From positions 3,363,001 to 3,427,000 of the forward strand of contig NC_088340.1 of assembly GCF_036884655.1 (NCBI RefSeq): a stretch of DNA of 64,000 nt, in the 5' to 3' direction. A model generated the notes under the pieces. The model saw only the letters and a program-made list of their open reading frames with translations, was not told where the DNA came from and did not search any database. Position numbers and translations under genes: made by a program. Source of the DNA: Musa acuminata AAA Group. Taxonomy: Eukaryota; Streptophyta; Magnoliopsida; Zingiberales; Musaceae. Shown here piece after piece: positions 27,166 through 40,200 of this stretch. Each line of letters starts with the position of its first letter. Position 1 is the stretch's first letter.

Positions 27166-29790
27166 ATGTCAGACGAGAAGCCACCAGCGGAGATCTGCAA
27201 GGGCGTGAATGGGTTCGACAAGGCCGTGCTCAGGGAGGACAATCGAAGATCGGCCGAGGTCTGATCCGACTCTCCCTCTTGTTCCCTCGCTGGCTTGAGT
27301 ACTTTTCGCTGTTTTTGTTTCCTCTTTGTTGTTTATCATGCTGGAGTTTGCAATACTAATTTTGTTCGAGATCGTTGCCTGCGGCCTTCTTAAAATGGGG
27401 ATGGATATGATTCGTCGATCTGATACCGGATTTTCCGAGGGACTATGCCGAATGCTTTGTATCTTTGAGCAACTTCATCCTTTTGGTGTCAATTCCTGGG
27501 ATATTGGATACGGTGCCGTGCTTTATGTGTTCAACCGGAAGTTGTATTGTCGTCAATGCTTTATGGCAAACCATTTTGTGTTGATTTCTATTGAGTTGGT
27601 CTAAATAGAGACAAGAAAAGAGGTGCAGAATAGTTCACTCTAGGAATGGTTGAATGGTTGATCCAATATGGTGAAGTAGCAAAAGGATTAAAAGATGTAG
27701 ATTTGCTAGCTATGTTTTTCAGGTCTCTATACTTGGTCCACGCAGAAGCATCTTCTAATCCTGGTTATCATCTTTCAATCAACCTGTCATGCTATAGTCT
27801 TCCAACTTGCTATTTTCTCCATTTCTGCTTAGTAGACAACTGAAATAAGCTGCTCTGGAAATGTTGTGTGGTATAGTCTTACATATGCTAGAATATAGTT
27901 AAATTTTATCAAGGATGCTATTGTTCATAATGATAAGACTATCTGCTCTGGAAATGTTGTGTGGTAGTCTTACATATGCTTGAATATGGTTAAATTTTAT
28001 CAAGGACATTATGTTCATAATGGTAAGACTATTCGTCTAACTTTTTGGGCAACTAAAACCTTTAATTAATTATAGATTAGGTGTTATAAATAGAAGTAGG
28101 GTTCTTCTATCTTTTAGCTGTCTGTCTTCTTATTCCATCAATGGAATAGGGCTTAAGTCATTAAGCCATGTGTGTCAGCAAGCCTCATGGATTTGTGGAT
28201 CGATGGTTGTGATCTTATTTAAGAGGCGTTTTGGTTCTATTTCAAGTATCATTTCTACTTCAAGAAAGTTTGAAACTTTGCCCACCATGTTGGCACATTG
28301 ATCACAAGGCAATTATAGATACTTAGATGTTGCAATGCTCAATTAGTATTATGGATGTTGTTGGTTGAGCAAGGATCTTCTGTTGACAATTGTTTGCAAT
28401 TCTCAAATAGTACATTGCAGCCGACTAACACAAACATCCTAATTTTGGAGTTGAACCTGTTCCGGTCGCTGCTTTGGTTGGAATTGACGGGGACAATATA
28501 CCAGGCAACACTTGTCACGGGGAAATGAAAAAGAAGAAAATAATAGTAAGGGATGGTTTTCAGGGAAAAGGGGTAAAAAGGAAACTAGAGTGGAACATAA
28601 TTGTGACCTTTGGGTTGCTTGCCGCTGAAACCTTCTTTAATCTCAACTAACAAGGCCTCATTACCATAGCATGATAGTGGAATCTATTACCATCTTAGAC
28701 TCAAGGATGGTTGTACTTGGCTTTCCTCATTTTCTTCTAAGCCATTTTGAAGCCTCCAAAAGTTATAACATGGGGAAAACCCAATATGCTTCCTCAAGAA
28801 TGACATTCTTCTTATTGTATTTGTTATTCCTTTTTTTTTTCCTGTTGCTGGATTTATTTATAATCCTCACCTAATTTAAGAAAAATGCAGTTTGGTAGTC
28901 ATGGAAACTTCTATCAGCATGAATTTGCTAGAAATAGGCTTTGGAGTATTGACATTGATCCTCCTTTTCCTATAGTTAGCTCCACTATTTTCACTGATTT
29001 GATCTTTAACTCCCAAGTGAGAAGATATCAAGATATAGCTTCATAGGGACAATCAGTCAATGGACACCAACTTTTTATTCTATTTGAGCTGTAAGAATGT
29101 ATGTCAAGTTTGTTTGCTTGATTATACTTTTATCATTCCAATGACTTGGTAAATTTTTTATCTTTGATGACTGTAGTTTTTTAAGCTCATTGCACAGTGC
29201 TGCTACCTCTTTTTATGCATTTATGATTTTCACCTTAGAATTTTTGCTGACATAACACATATGAAATAGCTGATGAAAAACCATCATCCTTCACATTTGC
29301 CTTACACACCCACTTTTCCGATTCTATTATCAGGTAAATAATTTGAATTATCTTTGCTGTTTGAAATTACAATTGGTATTTAAAGATGATTTATCTGACA
29401 TTGAGAACATCTTATATGTCTTGCAAATTTGATTGGCTGAGGAATCTTATTAGTCTTAGGTTATGAAGGGTGATTTTTTTATTCGTTCTGGTGCCAAAAT
29501 CATTTTGGGCCTCGACATCAAATTAATGTTTCTATGGAGTGACGGTATTGGGTAAGCTTATAAAAGAATATAATTCTTGTGGATTTGATGACCAGGTTAT
29601 TTTATGCATTTGGGAAAATATTATCATGGTTTTTGTCAGTGGTATGAAATCTGTGGGAGAAGAAAGCCAAATCTGTGGCAGAATTTGGAGACTGTGAATA
29701 AACCATTTGCTATGTGGAGATTACGGTTGTTGAAAGGAACATCACTCTTGAAGTTTGGCAAGGAAATAGAAAGGAACGTTGGAGCTATCT
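27166..29790 (+). pseudogene. decayed glucose-6-phosphate 1-epimerase (aldose epimerase-like) gene
   Basis: Exon 1 looks intact: 27166-27258 encodes MSDEKPPAEICKGVNGFDKA, then VLREDNRRSAE and a GT donor (family: EVCKGVNGLEKVVLRE). A later exon at about 29262-29333 keeps NTYEIADEKPSSFTFALHTH before a GTAAAT donor (family: GKPFSFTFAYHTY). The last exon at about 29630-29790 reads family-like around in-frame stops: stop, NLWEKKAKSVAEFGDCE, stop, then YVEITVVERNITLE. I could not find the middle exons with the YLYGGHVTSWK, IRGGIPICFPQF or HGFAR blocks. The two stops and a missing core mean no functional enzyme. The intact leader could still be transcribed. The functional enzyme interconverts alpha and beta glucose 6-phosphate in the cytosol. 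Confidence 0.65.
27851..28033. repeat. tandem duplication, about 93-bp unit
   Basis: TGCTCTGGAAATGTTGTGTG begins both copies (27851 and 27944), which stay similar to AATGNTAAGACTAT. It lies in former intron sequence of the epimerase pseudogene. Confidence 0.85.
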
Positions 29791-29799
29791 GCTGTTTCT

Positions 29800-31699
29800 T
29801 CTTTATGGTGAGGTTCTGATGTGTAGCTTATCATCACACACACACACACATATATATCCTTTAATCACAAAGGGGTATAACATAATTACTGAAGCTGATG
29901 GTAGGTTCACAAGGATCTGGGTGATTTTTGATGTGCCTGGAGTGCTTTTGCAGACAGTGATCATTTTGTACAAATGTGATATGACCTTACTCTTCTAGCA
30001 GAGATTCATGTTTATTTGATTATGTTCATTTGTTATAGGGTGTGGCACCTGTGGTTGGAACTTGGAAACCTTACCGATTTAAGCTGTAATTGTAATATGC
30101 CTGCATGGATTGAGTCACATAGTTACCCTCATGACAGCACAATGGAAGGAAAGATCAATGCGTTCCATCCCAGATTGCTGGGACCTTATTAATTGTTCCT
30201 GTTGTTGTCTTAGCTACTGCTTTTTACGTCTTCTCCTATTGCCATTTGTAATAATTAAGATATCAAATCTTTTTGTAAACATCGTTTGTAGCTATTATAC
30301 AGTTTTAGCTTGACATAAATTATTAGGAGAAATCTATGAGGTGTCGATTTTCAATTTTCTTTTTTTTTTTGGGTAAATACAGCTTGTCTATAATCATTAA
30401 GATATCAGATGATGATTTCTTTTTCTTCGTACTGGCACAGTTGCTGTGATGTGAACAGATTCAAGATGATGATCATGCCGTTAGTGCCTGTTATTCATTT
30501 GGCATCAGATCAGAGTCTTGTGATTCCCAGAATTGAATTGCTACAAACAAACAAAGGGAACACCTGAATTGATCTCAAGTCTATTTCCCATGTCGTAGTG
30601 CTCTTCAATATCGTCTATTTCCAGTGGTGGTCAACCATGAAAGCCAATGATTGTTGACGACGTGTATGTGGTTACAAGACGCATTTGGGCACTCCCATGA
30701 ATCCAATGTACTCACGTTGACCGTTTCCCCACCGAGCTCACGAATCAGACAGCGATCCGAAGACGGATCCTTCCCACCCCGTCAGGCTGAGCCTCGCAAG
30801 TCGCACACCCCGTGCGGCGAGCGCACACGGGCGCACGCAGCGGCCAAAGGGGAGCGCAAGCATCGAACGAACGGAAGAAGCCCCCCCCCCCCGCCCCACC
30901 AAAGGATAGCCGCGAGCCTTCGTACTGTCACGTTGGTAGATCACCCCAAGCTCTCACCAAGTACTTCCAGCGGGCGAGAGTAAAGGGGGGTGGCGAGGGG
31001 GGGTGCAAAACGAAAGATAGCAAGCCCGCTCTATCGATCGACCGACCGATCCCAATTCAAGTCGCTGAGAAAAAGGACAAGGGAAGGAAGAGACGAAGCG
31101 AGGGAGGTCGAATTGGATAGCTCCCGATCGAAGCGCTCTCCGAGCTCCGCGGGGTTAGTTCAACTCATTCCCCTCTTCTCCATTCCCCGTCTCCTTGTCG
31201 ATATGGATTCTCTTCTTCTTTTTCGTTGCCGCGCTTTGGTTCAACTGAGATTCCTTTGAGATCCGGTTGGCTCAGCTTTGGACTCTGCCATCGCAGACCG
31301 CAGAGCGTATCGCCGCCCGCTTCCGTCTCAGAATTGCGGCGTTTGACGAGAGTTTTCTTGAGCTACAATGTGCTGAGGTGGGTTTTGATTTTGGTTGTTT
31401 CTCGTTGTCTTAGGGTTTTCGATCTCCGTCTTTGAGAATTGCGTCTGCGAGTTAGCGTCTTTGGACGGGTTTTCAACTCGGAGTCTCCGTGTTGAGGGCG
31501 CCTTCTTGATCTCGCCTTGCTTTAGGGTTTTCCCGGTGGGAGATGATGTTCGCGCCTGCATTGCTCCCTCTCAGGCGGTCGGCATTGAGGATATGTTCAA
31601 TTCTCTGTAAAAGAAGGTGCAAACCCTAATCTTGACTGAAACCCAAGATATAGAATAGGATCAGCGGAAGAAGAGGTTAAATTCTTGGTGGTTGTCAAT
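29800..31699. other. intergenic and 5' leader of the ADA1-like gene
   Basis: AT-rich to about 30650, with short (CA)n/(TA)n at about 29835-29858. It then becomes GC-rich with a C run at about 30881-30892, typical of a plant core promoter and leader. Several upstream ATGs exist. A leader intron is likely but its borders are not certain. Confidence 0.45.
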
Positions 31700-31717
31700 A
31701 TGGACACTGTTCACTGA
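31700..31717 (+). promoter_or_regulatory. five-codon upstream ORF directly before the ADA1-like start
   Basis: ATG GAC ACT GTT CAC TGA (MDTVH) ends 3 nt before the main ATG at 31721. If it is in the mature leader, ribosomes would have to leak past it or reinitiate. Confidence 0.5.
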
Positions 31718-31720
31718 GAG

Positions 31721-32950
31721 ATGCAGCCGTTGCCACAGCCGCAGCTTTCGCCACAACCGTCATACTCTCGGACCAACCTCAATGACCTCAAGTCACAGAT
31801 AGCAAAGCGATTAGGCACGGAGCGAGCACAGCGCTACTTCATCTATCTGAATGGATTGTTATCACAGAAGATGAGCAAGCTCGAGTTCAACAGGCTTTGC
31901 CTTCCGACTCTGGGCCATGAGAATCTCCCCTTGCACAATCAACTCATCCGATTGATCCTTGAAAATGCCTGTCGAGCTAAAGTTCCACCACCAGTCAATC
32001 AGGAGAAGGGTGTGCAGAAGCCGGTTGTAGATGTACTGAAGAGAACCCCTCAGATCGATGATGGATTCAATTCATTACGTGCCCCGATTACATCGATGCC
32101 CAGCTCATCAAATGGCCGGCATGCCAAAGATTACGCAGGCCATCTCGGACCAAATGGGAGAGCAGAGATTGCTTCCTATCAGTTTGTGGCACCTTACGAT
32201 GAGATTGTCAGCAGGGAGAATGGTGACTTCATTCCATCTGAATCGAGGAGGCTGCAGCATCAGCAAGTTGGTCCTGCAGAGCAACAGGCAAAGAGACCAC
32301 GGTTGGATAACCCATCACTGCATTACCAGGGTTCTGTGAATGGCAAGGGGTTGGTTGAAGTAGCAACTGTGGACGATCTGGATAGACTGGACCACTTGGA
32401 CTCCTGCAGAGGATCTCTTCGGGCCCCACTTGGCATTCCATTTTGTTCTGTGAGCACTGGTGGGGCAAGAAGCCGTCCACTGTCAACAGCCGGTGCTAGC
32501 AGTGGTGGGTTCGGTAGCATCTATGGTCGTGGTGAACTGTTCCATACTGAGATTTTGAAGAAACGGATGGAGCAAATAACTGAAGCACAGGGATTGGGAG
32601 GAGTATCTATGGATTGTGCCAAACTACTAAATAATAGTTTGGATGCTTATTTGAAGCTGCTGATTAGGTCATGTGTTGAGCTAGTTGGAGCAAGAACTGG
32701 AAATGGACTAACAAAAAGGCCAGTCTCCAGATTGCAGCTATATAGGAATTCTATTGTTGATAGTTTTGTTGGAAACAATATCAAAATGCAAATTGTAGGT
32801 GGACCTTCAGAAGGCACACATGAACTGAAAAACAGCTGCTTGATATCTATGCAGGATTTTAGGGTAGCGATGGAGCTAAATCCACAACAACTTGGAGAGG
32901 ACTGGCCCTTGCTACTTGAGAAAATATGCATTCGTTCATGTGAAGAATAA
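31721..32950 (+). CDS. SAGA complex subunit ADA1/Hfi1-like transcriptional coactivator
   Basis: Single-exon frame of 409 aa. The N-terminal block NLNDLKSQIAKRLGTERAQR ... YFIYLNGLLSQKMSKLEFNR (about 19-60) and LPLHNQLIRLILENACRAKV (about 70-90) is the SAGA-Tad1/Hfi1 signature. A basic segment QQAKRPRLDN suits nuclear import. The C-terminal half has the conserved ILKKRMEQITEAQGLGGVSM, then SLDAYLKLLIRSCVELVGAR and MQDFRVAMELNPQQLGEDWP. In yeast and animals Hfi1/TADA1 holds together the core of the SAGA histone acetyltransferase complex through a histone-fold pairing; the plant family is usually intronless in the CDS, as here. A tiny uORF lies immediately upstream. The frame is complete. Confidence 0.92.
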   Translation: MQPLPQPQLSPQPSYSRTNLNDLKSQIAKRLGTERAQRYFIYLNGLLSQKMSKLEFNRLCLPTLGHENLPLHNQLIRLILENACRAKVPPPVNQEKGVQKPVVDVLKRTPQIDDGFNSLRAPITSMPSSSNGRHAKDYAGHLGPNGRAEIASYQFVAPYDEIVSRENGDFIPSESRRLQHQQVGPAEQQAKRPRLDNPSLHYQGSVNGKGLVEVATVDDLDRLDHLDSCRGSLRAPLGIPFCSVSTGGARSRPLSTAGASSGGFGSIYGRGELFHTEILKKRMEQITEAQGLGGVSMDCAKLLNNSLDAYLKLLIRSCVELVGARTGNGLTKRPVSRLQLYRNSIVDSFVGNNIKMQIVGGPSEGTHELKNSCLISMQDFRVAMELNPQQLGEDWPLLLEKICIRSCEE

Positions 32951-35900
32951 GACAAGCCCAGTTAAAGTTTTTGGTTTGTGAAAATTGTTGGCAGCTGGAT
33001 TGCTCCGGTGACTGAGAGCTAAAGGTGTCTATGTGGGCATTAAAACTTCTCAGCTTTAGGATACACTTTGGCAGGTTTTGTGGGATCAGAACAAAGAAAT
33101 TCCATTAGATCCAGGTAAGGAGCAAATGCTCAAACAGCGACACATTTGTTTGACTCATCCCGTCAAAAGAAAAAGAGAATCCCAGTTTGACTCACTTGTT
33201 GTACATTTAGCGTTTATGAAGGGTGTCTCCAATGGTACCACGAATCTCAAGCATAATTGTAACTCCGAACATGGAGGACCCAAAGGCAGTTTTGCAGGAA
33301 TTTCATTTGTAACTTCTGTAAGTTCGAAGGTAGCAGTGTGTATTATCAATTGGCAGAATGCTTGGTTGATTTACAAGTGTCATTTCATGAATGCTTTCAT
33401 TTAAAAAAAAAAAAATGTATTTCTTACCATTTGGCGATTAAATAGGGGAAGTCTGACTTTTTTTTTTTAATGTTGCTTATTGTGGTTCTATTTTATAAGG
33501 AGATGATATTCTCATGTAGTTTTTACATAACACAGCAGATTGAGGAATTAGTATAATGGGGCTTGTTGAAAAACATATCATGCACCAAATGGAGAAATTG
33601 GAGTTAACACAGCAAAATCAGATGTCATTTCTATCTCATCCACTTTAAATCCTGTAAACAGTGTTTCTTTTATGTAGTATAGCATTGTGAGGGATTAAAA
33701 AAGTGGGGCTCATTAAAAATGGTTTCAGGCACTGGAGCATCTGAGGTAGCAGACAACAAAAACAGATGTGATTAGTGTGCATATCATTGTGCGATGCTGT
33801 GTGAACTACAAACTGACTACTAATTTTTCTGTTATTTCTGCTTACAGTTTATTTTTTAGAAGAGAGTATGAGGTATTCTGCCTTGATTTAGCAGGTATGT
33901 TTGTCTACATTTTGTACCTTTCTCATCTCTTTGTTTCACCTTGTCTACAGATTTCCTCCCAACACAAAGGGATTGTGTTTTGTCGGTATGTCCTGTTGCG
34001 ATGTGTGAGATAGGTTAGGGAACTCCAGTATTGTTACTGAAAATTCTTATGTGAAAACTAGGAAATGGTTATAATAAAACGTTGATTTGTCTCTTATTTT
34101 ATGTTGTTTTTTCCTTGAGACAATTTTCAAACAGCAAGTTGCACTGTCACTGAATACCTAACTGTTTGTATTGTCCAATAAGAAAGGAAACAGTCTCCTA
34201 GCCTATATTTTCTCGTACAAATAACTGACTACCTCCTAATGTCAGCTTATTTGTGTTGTCAGTACAAGGAGAGAGAGAAAAAGGGGGGCAAAACTTGATC
34301 TCACTTGGAGCTGCTAAGTTAGATTTTTTTTCCTGTATTTATTATTCTTATGATCATTATCACTACTCTGACCTTTCGCTTTCTTTTATCTCTATGCTAC
34401 TGATGTGAATCACATTATAGTGAATTGCTCTGGTTATTGGTATCACAAATTTGCATCTTCTTTATGACAGTAATAGTTTTTTGCAATATTTATTTAGCTT
34501 CACATTTCAGCCAGACTCATGCTTGTTCTTTCATTGTATTATTCCGTATCAAAAATAAATTATTTGCATCGTCAAGTTCTTGTGATCAGTTATCTCTTTT
34601 ATGGTCAATCTCTCTTGCAAAGGATATCTTCTTGTGATTTCTTTGATTATTAAGACAACAGGATGGAATATTTTCTCACCAAGGAACTTTCTCCTGGCAT
34701 TCCTGTTGGGTTTGGGTACTTTCTGGTTTTCTTTGTAGAAGCTGCCACCAGAACTTGAGGGCCGATGCTGCAAAGTTGCTATATGCTGTATTAGAGAGAG
34801 CTGACTTAATGGTGATCCATCATTTGAGGCTCTACTAAGAAAAGCTTTCGCATCCAAGTTGCATAATTTTACTTTTATTTATTCATTGTTTATGCATATT
34901 TGCATGTTTATCATTACTTATGTTGGTTAACTGCTGACTGCAAAATGAAGAGGGAAAAATATCTTTGTTATGTAAAACTAAAGATGTTTTTCCTCTGCTT
35001 AATGTTTCAAGTTTTGCCAATGTGATATTATTGTTCTTGTACTAATTCATAAGCTCTATGCATAAGCTATTTCATCCTTAGGACCATTCGAGTATTTATC
35101 ATCTCTTCTCATTATGCTGAGTTAAACCATTATTGTTGTGACTAAAGGGAAAAAGTTACAGTTGGAAAATGAAACATGGTGGATGGTTTGAAGATAAGAG
35201 AATCAGAGTGCAGTAGCATTCAATTCTCAAACAAAGAATGGGAAGTATTGCCATACACTTACATTACCTGAAGGTAAACTTATTTGTTACAGTTCTTTAA
35301 ATGTGCTGTCTTTATATTTGTGGTAATTTTCTTCAAAGATAATTTTTTGTCTGGCCTTACCCATTGTTACCAAGAAATCCTCCTATATTTTCATTTTCAC
35401 TAATGCACCTCTTGTCGAAGTTTTCCATAAATATTGCCTTTGGTTCAGTTGTCTACTGCACAAGAATCATAGATTAATTGTAATTGTCAAGAATCATCAT
35501 TAATTGCATTACTTAATTGTCTTAGTTTTTCATATAAATGAAAAATATTTTTATTATATTAAATGATGTACATGATGCATGGATTCAAACCTGAGACCTA
35601 TCAATGCACTAACTTAACCTGATGTCTCAACTCTCAACGGAGACAATGGTAGGCTTTTACATATCATGACTTTTGCAGGAATATGTAGGCAGAAATGGCA
35701 TTTTTCAGAGATGTGTAGTAACAAAAACCTCTAGTTTTACAAAATATCTTTTTCATTTCGTGGAAGTATTTTGGTAATACAGACATCAATTCAACTTACC
35801 TTGTTCATAATTTACTCTCGATAGAATTAGGATATGGTGGATTTTGCAGTGGGATATTAGTATTTCAAGTGCATATATCCTCATCGATATTTGACATGCC

Positions 35901-37257
35901 TTTAAGGTCATGCAAATGATATAAACATCCTGCATTTGTGTAATACACAAAATTACATGGAGATAGTGTCTGTAAAGTGCCTGAAATGACCAAGTATTTT
36001 ACAGTGTTCATGATCCATCACATTTGGTGACACCATAATTGTATCAGGAGAGAAGCATTATGAGAAAGCAAAGAACAGGCTGCCGTTTAGAGCTGATGGT
36101 GCAATGCAGTGAGATCAATAAGCTTAGAAGCTCGCTGGTAAACATTTTTAAGATCTTAACTTTGGCTTCATGAATAGCTTAAGCTTTTTAATTTCTCTAT
36201 TTGGCACATGAGTTTTGATTAGCATTCTGACTGTTAATTTCGTTTTGTTTGTTGATAAATGATTTTTATGTTGGTAGACAGATCTGTATTCCTTTTGTCC
36301 TCATTTCTTTTGGATGAACCCCTTCTTTTCCTTTCATCTGTTGACATCACCATGTAAACGGGAGTTCTTAAGTTCTTTGATGATACTGTTTTCTCTCAAA
36401 AGTTGCTCTCCACATCTAGAATAAATATATCATTCAATCTTTAGCTGCTCTTGTGATTTATTTGTGTGCAAAGTCTTACAGGATAGGATTCACTATATTT
36501 AATGGAAACTTTTGGTTAATAGATTTGAGGAATCAAATCAAGTGCTGTATGAAACGGATGCAAAGATGAACAAATCTTGAATCATAAAGAACGTTAGATT
36601 CCAAAGATTCAGGATATGGAGCTTGCATCATGGAGAGTAATGGATAAGCTTATTTTCAAAGGTTTATAATGTTACTAACCTCTTAAGAATTTATTATTGT
36701 AAAACAAACATACCCAGATACTCTCGTCAATGAAGAGTTTCGGGAGAGGGCCAATGTGCGCAACCTTATCTCTAACTATAGAAAGATTATTTTCATGATT
36801 CAAACTTGGTCTCCCGAATTGTACCAAGACCGGTCCTTTTAAATAATAGCTTCTTGTGATTGAAAGAAGCCTGGACTAGTAGCCGGATGAAGTTAAAATT
36901 GATATAATGGCTATTAATCATCAAGAAAAGCAAATAAAAGTCATTGAACAATAAGAGGTCAGTAAGAAGGTCCAGTTAGAGTTGGCTAAAATGGTCAAGA
37001 AACTGCTGGGAAGGTTTTTTGAATCATACAATGGGTTACTAAGGTCTTGCTCAAACTTAGGCACACAGCTTATAACTTGCAGTAGGTATCCTGATATATC
37101 TGCAAAACAATACACAACACAGAACTCGAAATGAATTGTTCTAATTTAAGAGTTTCCAAGATAAGTTCCAACATTTGTGCATTTTATTGCATGACAATGG
37201 AGACATTTCATGTACAAAGAAGATGCTTCTCAAGAAGTAGCAGAAGTAATGGGACAC
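32951..37257. other. long intergenic stretch without a recognised gene
   Basis: Contains the ADA1-like 3' UTR and the 3' side of the minus-strand RING ligase. It is AT-rich with only short frames that match nothing I know. A degenerate SINE-like remnant lies at about 36740-36820. No tRNA or rRNA was seen. Confidence 0.45.
36740..36820 (+). mobile_element. degenerate SINE-like remnant (Au-SINE-type tail)
   Basis: The stretch reads GGGAGAGGGCCAATGTGCGC, then CAACCTTATCTC ... GATTCAAACTTGG. It resembles the widespread plant tRNA-derived SINE motif (GGGAGGGTCNNATGTACGCA, then CCTTACCCC and a B-box-like GATTCAAACC). It is diverged and its ends are not defined. Confidence 0.4.
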
Positions 37258-40200
37258 TCAGTTTTGAGCTGTTTCCTTGGAGGGCAAGGCAGACGACTTG
37301 CAGATTGGGCACCAATTCTTCTGCTGAAGCCATTGATCAATGCAGGCAACATGATATAGATGCTCGCATGGCAGCCTGCCGACCTCCTCTCCATCTATAT
37401 AATCCTCCTGAAAGGGAAATAACTCAATCCGCTTAGAACAGAATGAAAAAAATTCGTCTGAAGAGATATTGCGTCGAGTGCATGCATTTCTGAGGATTAG
37501 GTGTTCCCGAGGGCATTTTAAGAAGAGCACATGTAGGATTCATCTATAAATAAGCCTCCAAACTGTTCATAATACAAAAGTTTGGTAAACATTCTGCAGT
37601 ATAGGCTACAAGCGAAAAAAAAAAGAAGTAATCAGGTAATTACACACGTTATTTGTGTCGAGAATATTTTCGCATAAGTTCCTGATTTTCAACAAATGGC
37701 CCTAAAGTAGACCGTCTCATGAATCAGGCAATCTGAAATTTGCCAAAGACTTGTTTCAAAGTTCTAATCAAGACATGTTTCGGAAATCACAAACCCAAAT
37801 TCAAATTGTAAAAAAAACAGTTCAAATTATGTGAGGATTATTTTTCTGAAATGGACCCAAATAGCTTAGCTAGCAGGAGACTAGATGTATCAATTGACAT
37901 GTACATTTATCAGGAATATCAGAGAATGATGAGGAATACCAGTGAATAATAAAGTACCTGACATATGCTGCATTTGGCATCATCATTATCATGAGAAGTT
38001 ATTCCAGGGACCAGGGAGGCACATGCATATGTGATTCTCTTGAGACATTTTGTCATCTGCTCTTCTGTAAGAGCTGTGCTAACAGTACCCATTTTCTCCT
38101 CCAAAGCTAATAGTTCCTATCCATTATATATAGAGAGAGAATGATTTAGCAAGATAAGGCATGAAAATAAAGTTCCTTAGCTAATTAGAAATAAATGGCA
38201 TAATGCTTATAGGACAATCTTTTTTGTATTCGACAACCTGGAAGGAACTAGGAAGAATTAGACTAATCATTAAATCCGATCCGAAATATAATAAACCATC
38301 AAAGGTATATATCATGAGCAAATATTATTAAGGATATGGGACAATTTGCAGGCTTGCACAATCAAAACTACTAAAATGATGACATGGGCACTGTATCATC
38401 TAGCTTAAAGTGAGTGATCAAAGATTTTTAAAAAAAAATTAAAATTATACTATTTCCATAATAGTTATTTAAATAGATGACAAATGTAGGAAGATAAAGA
38501 AAAAATTGAAACCAAACAATCTTGACCACAATATGAAAGAACAGGCAGTTCAGCATTCAACACTTCATTTTGAGCCTATGGCTGACCAACTGGAACTCAA
38601 TGATCAAAAATCTTATATTGGAAATAGTCGTTAATCACAATAATATTTAATTGGAGATGGTACCTCATAGGACATATTATCGATGTCCATTCTCATGTCT
38701 CTGTGCTGATCGTGGAACCTTAGTGCCCCCCACAATACATTTGTCTCGAGAACCAATAATTGCTGCAAGAACACAAACCTATTTTGTTATCCAGATCAAA
38801 GTGCAAGGCTGAGAAAAACAGAGACCAATTACCTCATATGTTAACTCTTCATTGCGTTCAATCCGCTCTAATGCCAATAGCACCTGTATTTGCCACCAAA
38901 AAATGTAAAAAGAAACTTTACATTTCTAAAATTTCATTTTAGGTGAAAAGACATGTAAACGTTACTACCATTACAAGATTAAAACGCATGGATCTCTAAT
39001 ATCATTTTAGATGACCCCAAAATATTGGGACATTATGGCTTATTGTTGCTGTTGTTCTTGTTCTTGTTGTTATTGCCGTTGTATAATATCATTTCAGGTT
39101 TCGTTGCTTCTATCATGAGTTCACAAGATCAAAGGCAACAAATAGCTAATTGCTAATTAAATTATGTCAAAGACCTCTGCAACTCCTTCCATGTTGAGGC
39201 GTCGGTGGCCATGCCGATCTCCAAAAAAGCGATGGGTGATTGGTGTGCTGCTACTTTCAGGGCGGGAAACCGATCTGCTTCGAATAACACAGTTGCTTGA
39301 ACTTGGTCGTCCAGATGAATCATTGAAGACATATGGCAAATCTGTGGTAAATGCTGTTGTCGAACTCTCATGTACTGCTTCTGGTACAGAAAAATGCATC
39401 TGCTGAAGTTGGGGGGTTGGAGTAGGGTCATCAAGTGCAAGGGTGCTACCATTCCCTTCTTCAGATGGCCTCATTCTATTATCTCCAGGAGAAGCCCGCT
39501 GTGTTCTAACTGAAACTGCTCCATCCCTAATGGTAAGCCGGCTTCTGGACCTTGAAACTGATTGATGCATGATTCGGCCTGAAATGGGCAGATGTGGGAC
39601 AAAAGTCTCAGAGTAAGTGGAACCCGAGTAACCTCCACCCAGAGAGGCATTTGACCCCCTGCCACTGGTTGCAGAACTCTCTCCATCAGATTGTCTCTTT
39701 CTTACCATAACAATCCTCTTATCACCAGTTAAATCAGAGGAACAACCTGAAGGACAAACATCAGATATCGATGTGCAACTTAGATTTTGAAGACCACATC
39801 TTGGTGACTCGGTGTCCAGAACTTGTGAGAAGGATTTGGCAGCACTAGCGGAATTCCTACTGGATACAGCAAAGGAGCGTGGAACAAAGGAACTCGAAGA
39901 AGCTTCCTGATTTCCTGAAACCAACTGTCCACTGATCTGTTTATGCATTTTTGAACTTGATGCACTGCTGCAACCATTGGATGACTTAGACTTGGCTGTG
40001 GAAACCCCCTTGAGAAATGAAGATTTACGACTGTTGGTTGTTAAGGAAACAGAATCTGTATCTTCTTTCCTCGCTTGTCTACCTTCGGAATTGAAATTGT
40101 TTGCTCGAACCTGTCGATCATTGCTGTCAATGTCATCAATCTGTTGTCTGGTACTACGTTCTTCCACAACTGATTCCTGTAGAAATGTCTGGTCATGCTG

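Noticed and set aside
35570..35640. tRNA-like GGATTCAAACCTGAGACC segment
   Set aside because: No cloverleaf could be built around it; not supported as a tRNA or SINE.
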